A program made the translations under genes and the position numbers. The notes under the pieces were generated by a model, which was not told the origin of the DNA, searched no databases, and worked only from the letters and a program-made list of their open reading frames with translations. Of a stretch of DNA of 64,000 bases, positions 61,288 to 64,000 are shown piece after piece (position 1 is the stretch's first letter; each line of letters starts with the position of its first letter). This stretch comes from Labia minor. Taxonomy: Eukaryota; Arthropoda; Insecta; Dermaptera; Spongiphoridae. The DNA lies in NCBI GenBank assembly GCA_963082975.1, contig OY720344.1, positions 70,026,546 through 70,090,545 of the forward strand. The letters are read 5' to 3'.

Positions 61288-61787
61288 GTAGGCATTCAAC
61301 AAATGATTATTATATCAATTAGAATACTTAAAATTTAATTTTTATTTTAATAAATATTTATTTTGATTTAAAAAATTTATATTCAAAATTGGATAAGTTT
61401 TTAATAAAACTGACTTTAAAACATGATTGCATGATTTTTCTTTTAATTTTTCTGTGATTATCCGTATTTTTTACAAATGCCATTTTAGAAATTGTTTTAT
61501 GTCAAAATCTTATTATGCTGAAATATAGATCATTTATTTTTTGACAAATTTGGGAAATTCAATAATTGATTATAATTAACTTAATAATATACAAAAAAAT
61601 ATGTAGTATAGCTAAAAAGGGCTTAGATTTCAATAAGAAATAAATCTTTATTGAAATGTATATTCATAAAATTATATTCACATTATATGATATTTTGAAT
61701 GTTAGACAAGCATTTGGGATATTCTGAAAAATTGATTATTTAATTAATTTATAAGTGTCATTAGTTTTATTATTATATAAGCTAACT

Positions 61788-61822
61788 TTTTACCGACTGA
61801 CGATAGTAAGGGAGGTAATTCA
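61788..61822 (+). repeat. FB-2 terminus only
   Basis: TTTTTACCGACTGACGATAG followed by TAAGGGAGGTA matches the first 32 bp of FB-2, then homology stops abruptly. Confidence 0.75.
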
Positions 61823-62790
61823 AATGAAAAAAAATCTATCTTAAAAATGACGCCGAAAAAGATTATTAGCCAATTTGTATATTCTCCAAATTTAATAACA
61901 TTACTTTGAAGAACTCATTTAATGTTGAAACATTACACTATATAACTTATAATTTATTAAGAAATATCTCTTAGAAATCGTAAAAATATATAGTAATGAG
62001 GCAGTGCATCCTTGCTTACCTTGTAAAAATTCAAATTAACATAAAAAAAATAAAGATAGTCATTTAGAGAATTTAAGATTTCTAGGGGTTTTCCCCTAAG
62101 TGGTGCGAAACCAAATATTGAAATGATAAAAATCCTTTTGGTAAATCTTTACTTTTTAAGACCCAATTTCTAATTATTTTTCAACATATATTATCTCAAT
62201 TTATATAAATAAGTGAATACTTTATGATTTAATTATTAATCATTAAAAAACAGTCCATAGGAATTATGAATGAAATTCGACTTCAGTTTGATAGCGGTGC
62301 CAATATTTTTTCTTTTAAAAATTTTGTATCTATGATCTAGTTATTATTTATAAATACTATTGGAGCGGCTATAAAGGTGCCACCTCGAACTAGATTACAA
62401 TAAATTAAACTGAATTTTAACCATCCACACCTGACAACAAACTCGAATATTAAAACAAAATTGTCTTCCAACAACGATTAGAAATTTCTAGAATACAGAA
62501 TCATAAAATTTAAAATTATGAAATTAGACCGCCTTTTTTCAGGTATGAACAAGATTTGAGAAAGTAAAGATGTTTTAATCTAGATAATTCTTATATTCTC
62601 AAACTTGTTTAGACAAGGCCTCATTTGCAAAGTTTTTGTGTTTTATAGGTTTTATTTGATAGAGAGATAGTGTATATGTAAATACAATTTTTTTCTTTTT
62701 TGAGGTAATATTGAGGGAATTTATTGAGCTTTTTTATGTATCATATGGCTGCTGCAACCCGAATATAATAATATTATAGATGGCAGGTTA

Positions 62791-62897
62791 CTGTGGGCCA
62801 CGTCGGCCACGCTGAATAGCAACTTATATAGAACGCGTGGCCGACAGCCCAAAAAATAGAGTCAAAGCTAGGTATGTCATGTCGGCCACCGGTGGTG
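62791..62897. repeat. GC-rich hairpin and repeated GTCGGCCAC motif
   Basis: GTCGGCCACGC (62802-62812) is perfectly complementary to GCGTGGCCGAC (62835-62845); GGGC and GCCC extend the stem. A third GTCGGCCAC lies at 62881-62889, overlapping the palindrome CCACCGGTGG. The flanks are AT-rich. Origin unknown. Confidence 0.75.
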
Positions 62898-64000
62898 GTA
62901 AAGTGTTAAATATGGCTTTGATAAGGTAACATTATAAAAATAGGTTCTAGCAATTTTAATTCCGAAATTTGGCAACCAAATATATAGAGTATCTGAATTA
63001 TTTATTTATACTCAAAGTTATTCTTAAATAAATGATGATTAATTACCTTTTTGCGTATTTTAAATAACCTTAACCAATATAATAATAATTTTATAAATTA
63101 TAAATTATTATATAGATAAATATTTCTGATAGAAATTAATTAGAATAAGAAAAAATTTATATATAAGGTAAGGTATTTCTCATTAAAAAATATATGATAA
63201 AATTCCAAGTTTTAATTAAATTAAAAGTGGAATGAAATCAATTTTCTTTAAAGAGGAAATAGAAATGGGATATAGATGCAGCGATTGAAAAATTGATCGT
63301 TAAATAAATATTGACTGACACTCAGTAATCTCTTTTTTGAATATTATTTGAACGTGAGAGATTTGAATAAAATCGATATTTAAAGTTGGATAGATCGCCG
63401 GGTTGTGAGTTGTCTGGATAAGATCAAATTTTATTAGGATAACTGAGAATTTGGTTATCAATCAAAATATGTATAACTAATAAAGAAAATTTTTATGCAA
63501 TATATGTTTATTTTAAATCAAGAAATAAATTATTTTTTTTCGAATATTCATTCAAAGGAAAGGTACACTTTCGAATTAAGATAATTTTTAAATATTTTTC
63601 AAAATATTTTAATATTTTAATTAAGAAAATATTTATTTTTACAACAATTGGGATATTAATCCATTTCAGACATTCTATTATAATTTTAAGAAATTTCTTT
63701 TAATTACCTCCTGAAAAAAAATACAAAAAATTTTTCTATATTCGCCACATATATACCTATTAGGAAATTAATAATTATATTAATGAAAAATCACAAGTGA
63801 ATTATTTTAATAATAAATAAAAAAATATATAGTTAATTATAGTAGAAACATATTTTAATATTATATTATTATATTTCTCAGCTATTATATTCCAAGATAT
63901 TTTTTCATAAGATTGTATTTATACTTTTTGTAATAAAACCCTTCCAAGTACATTTCAAGTAAAGTTTATCCCCAAGATAATCATTAAAAAGAAATCTTTT

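Larger units (their letters stand above)
61288..64000. other. Start of a long intron of the Tec-family gene
   Basis: AT-rich throughout, with a lone FB-2 terminus near 61788 and a GC-rich hairpin cluster at 62791-62897. No further exon could be supported. Confidence 0.5.

Overview
The window is strongly AT-rich animal DNA with short exons, GT-AG introns and a very high load of transposons and small repeats. Four host genes read clearly, and their closest remembered relatives are arthropod proteins: a muscle protein 20 (Mp20/calponin family) of 184 residues, exactly the Drosophila length; Api5/Aac11; the Mediator subunit MED7; and the first coding exon of a Tec-family kinase resembling Drosophila Btk29A. 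Mos1-type mariners and a Mag-type Gypsy element fit the same picture. I conclude an arthropod, probably an insect, and cannot go further.

Layout. From 1 to 28 kb there is no certain gene. The stretch holds hairpin-ended repeats (called here FB-1, FB-2, FB-3), a tRNA-Val-derived SINE, a hAT-type element with a perfect 8-bp target duplication, a LINE 3' fragment, a 1.5-kb element without clear terminal inverted repeats (H-element), a decayed mariner, a GC-rich block with AP-1/Maf-like sites near 1.7 kb, and an 85-codon transmembrane ORF near 7 kb. Mp20 lies on the minus strand at 28.36-32.65 kb, with a TATA-containing GC-rich promoter and a GC-rich intronic block that repeats promoter motifs and adds a perfect MEF2 site. 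From 33 to 45.5 kb is a transposon nest: two hAT-type elements, two Helitrons carrying the same LINE fragment, a mariner holding three further levels of insertion, and a 3.7-kb hAT element holding one Helitron. A Mag-type Gypsy element with 212-bp terminal repeats that read as identical fills 45.67-50.34 kb. Api5 (plus strand, 10 exons) follows at 50.9-54.1 kb, MED7 (minus strand, 3 exons) at 57.46-59.90 kb, and the Tec-family exon (plus strand) at 61.1 kb. The remainder of the kinase gene lies beyond the right edge.

How it fits together. Api5 and MED7 converge, and MED7 and the Tec-family gene diverge. The genes have unrelated roles (anti-apoptotic nuclear scaffold, RNA polymerase II Mediator, tyrosine kinase signalling, thin-filament binding), so no shared pathway is implied. 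Mp20 has GC-rich codons unlike Api5. The most interesting structure is in the repeats. FB-1, FB-2 and FB-3 have different hairpin ends but share one core: a CTTCCGGT box, a TACCAAATTTC box, a microsatellite and a CAGACAT box. They also occur in head-to-head pairs and nested inside other elements. All identities are from reading alone; no database was consulted.
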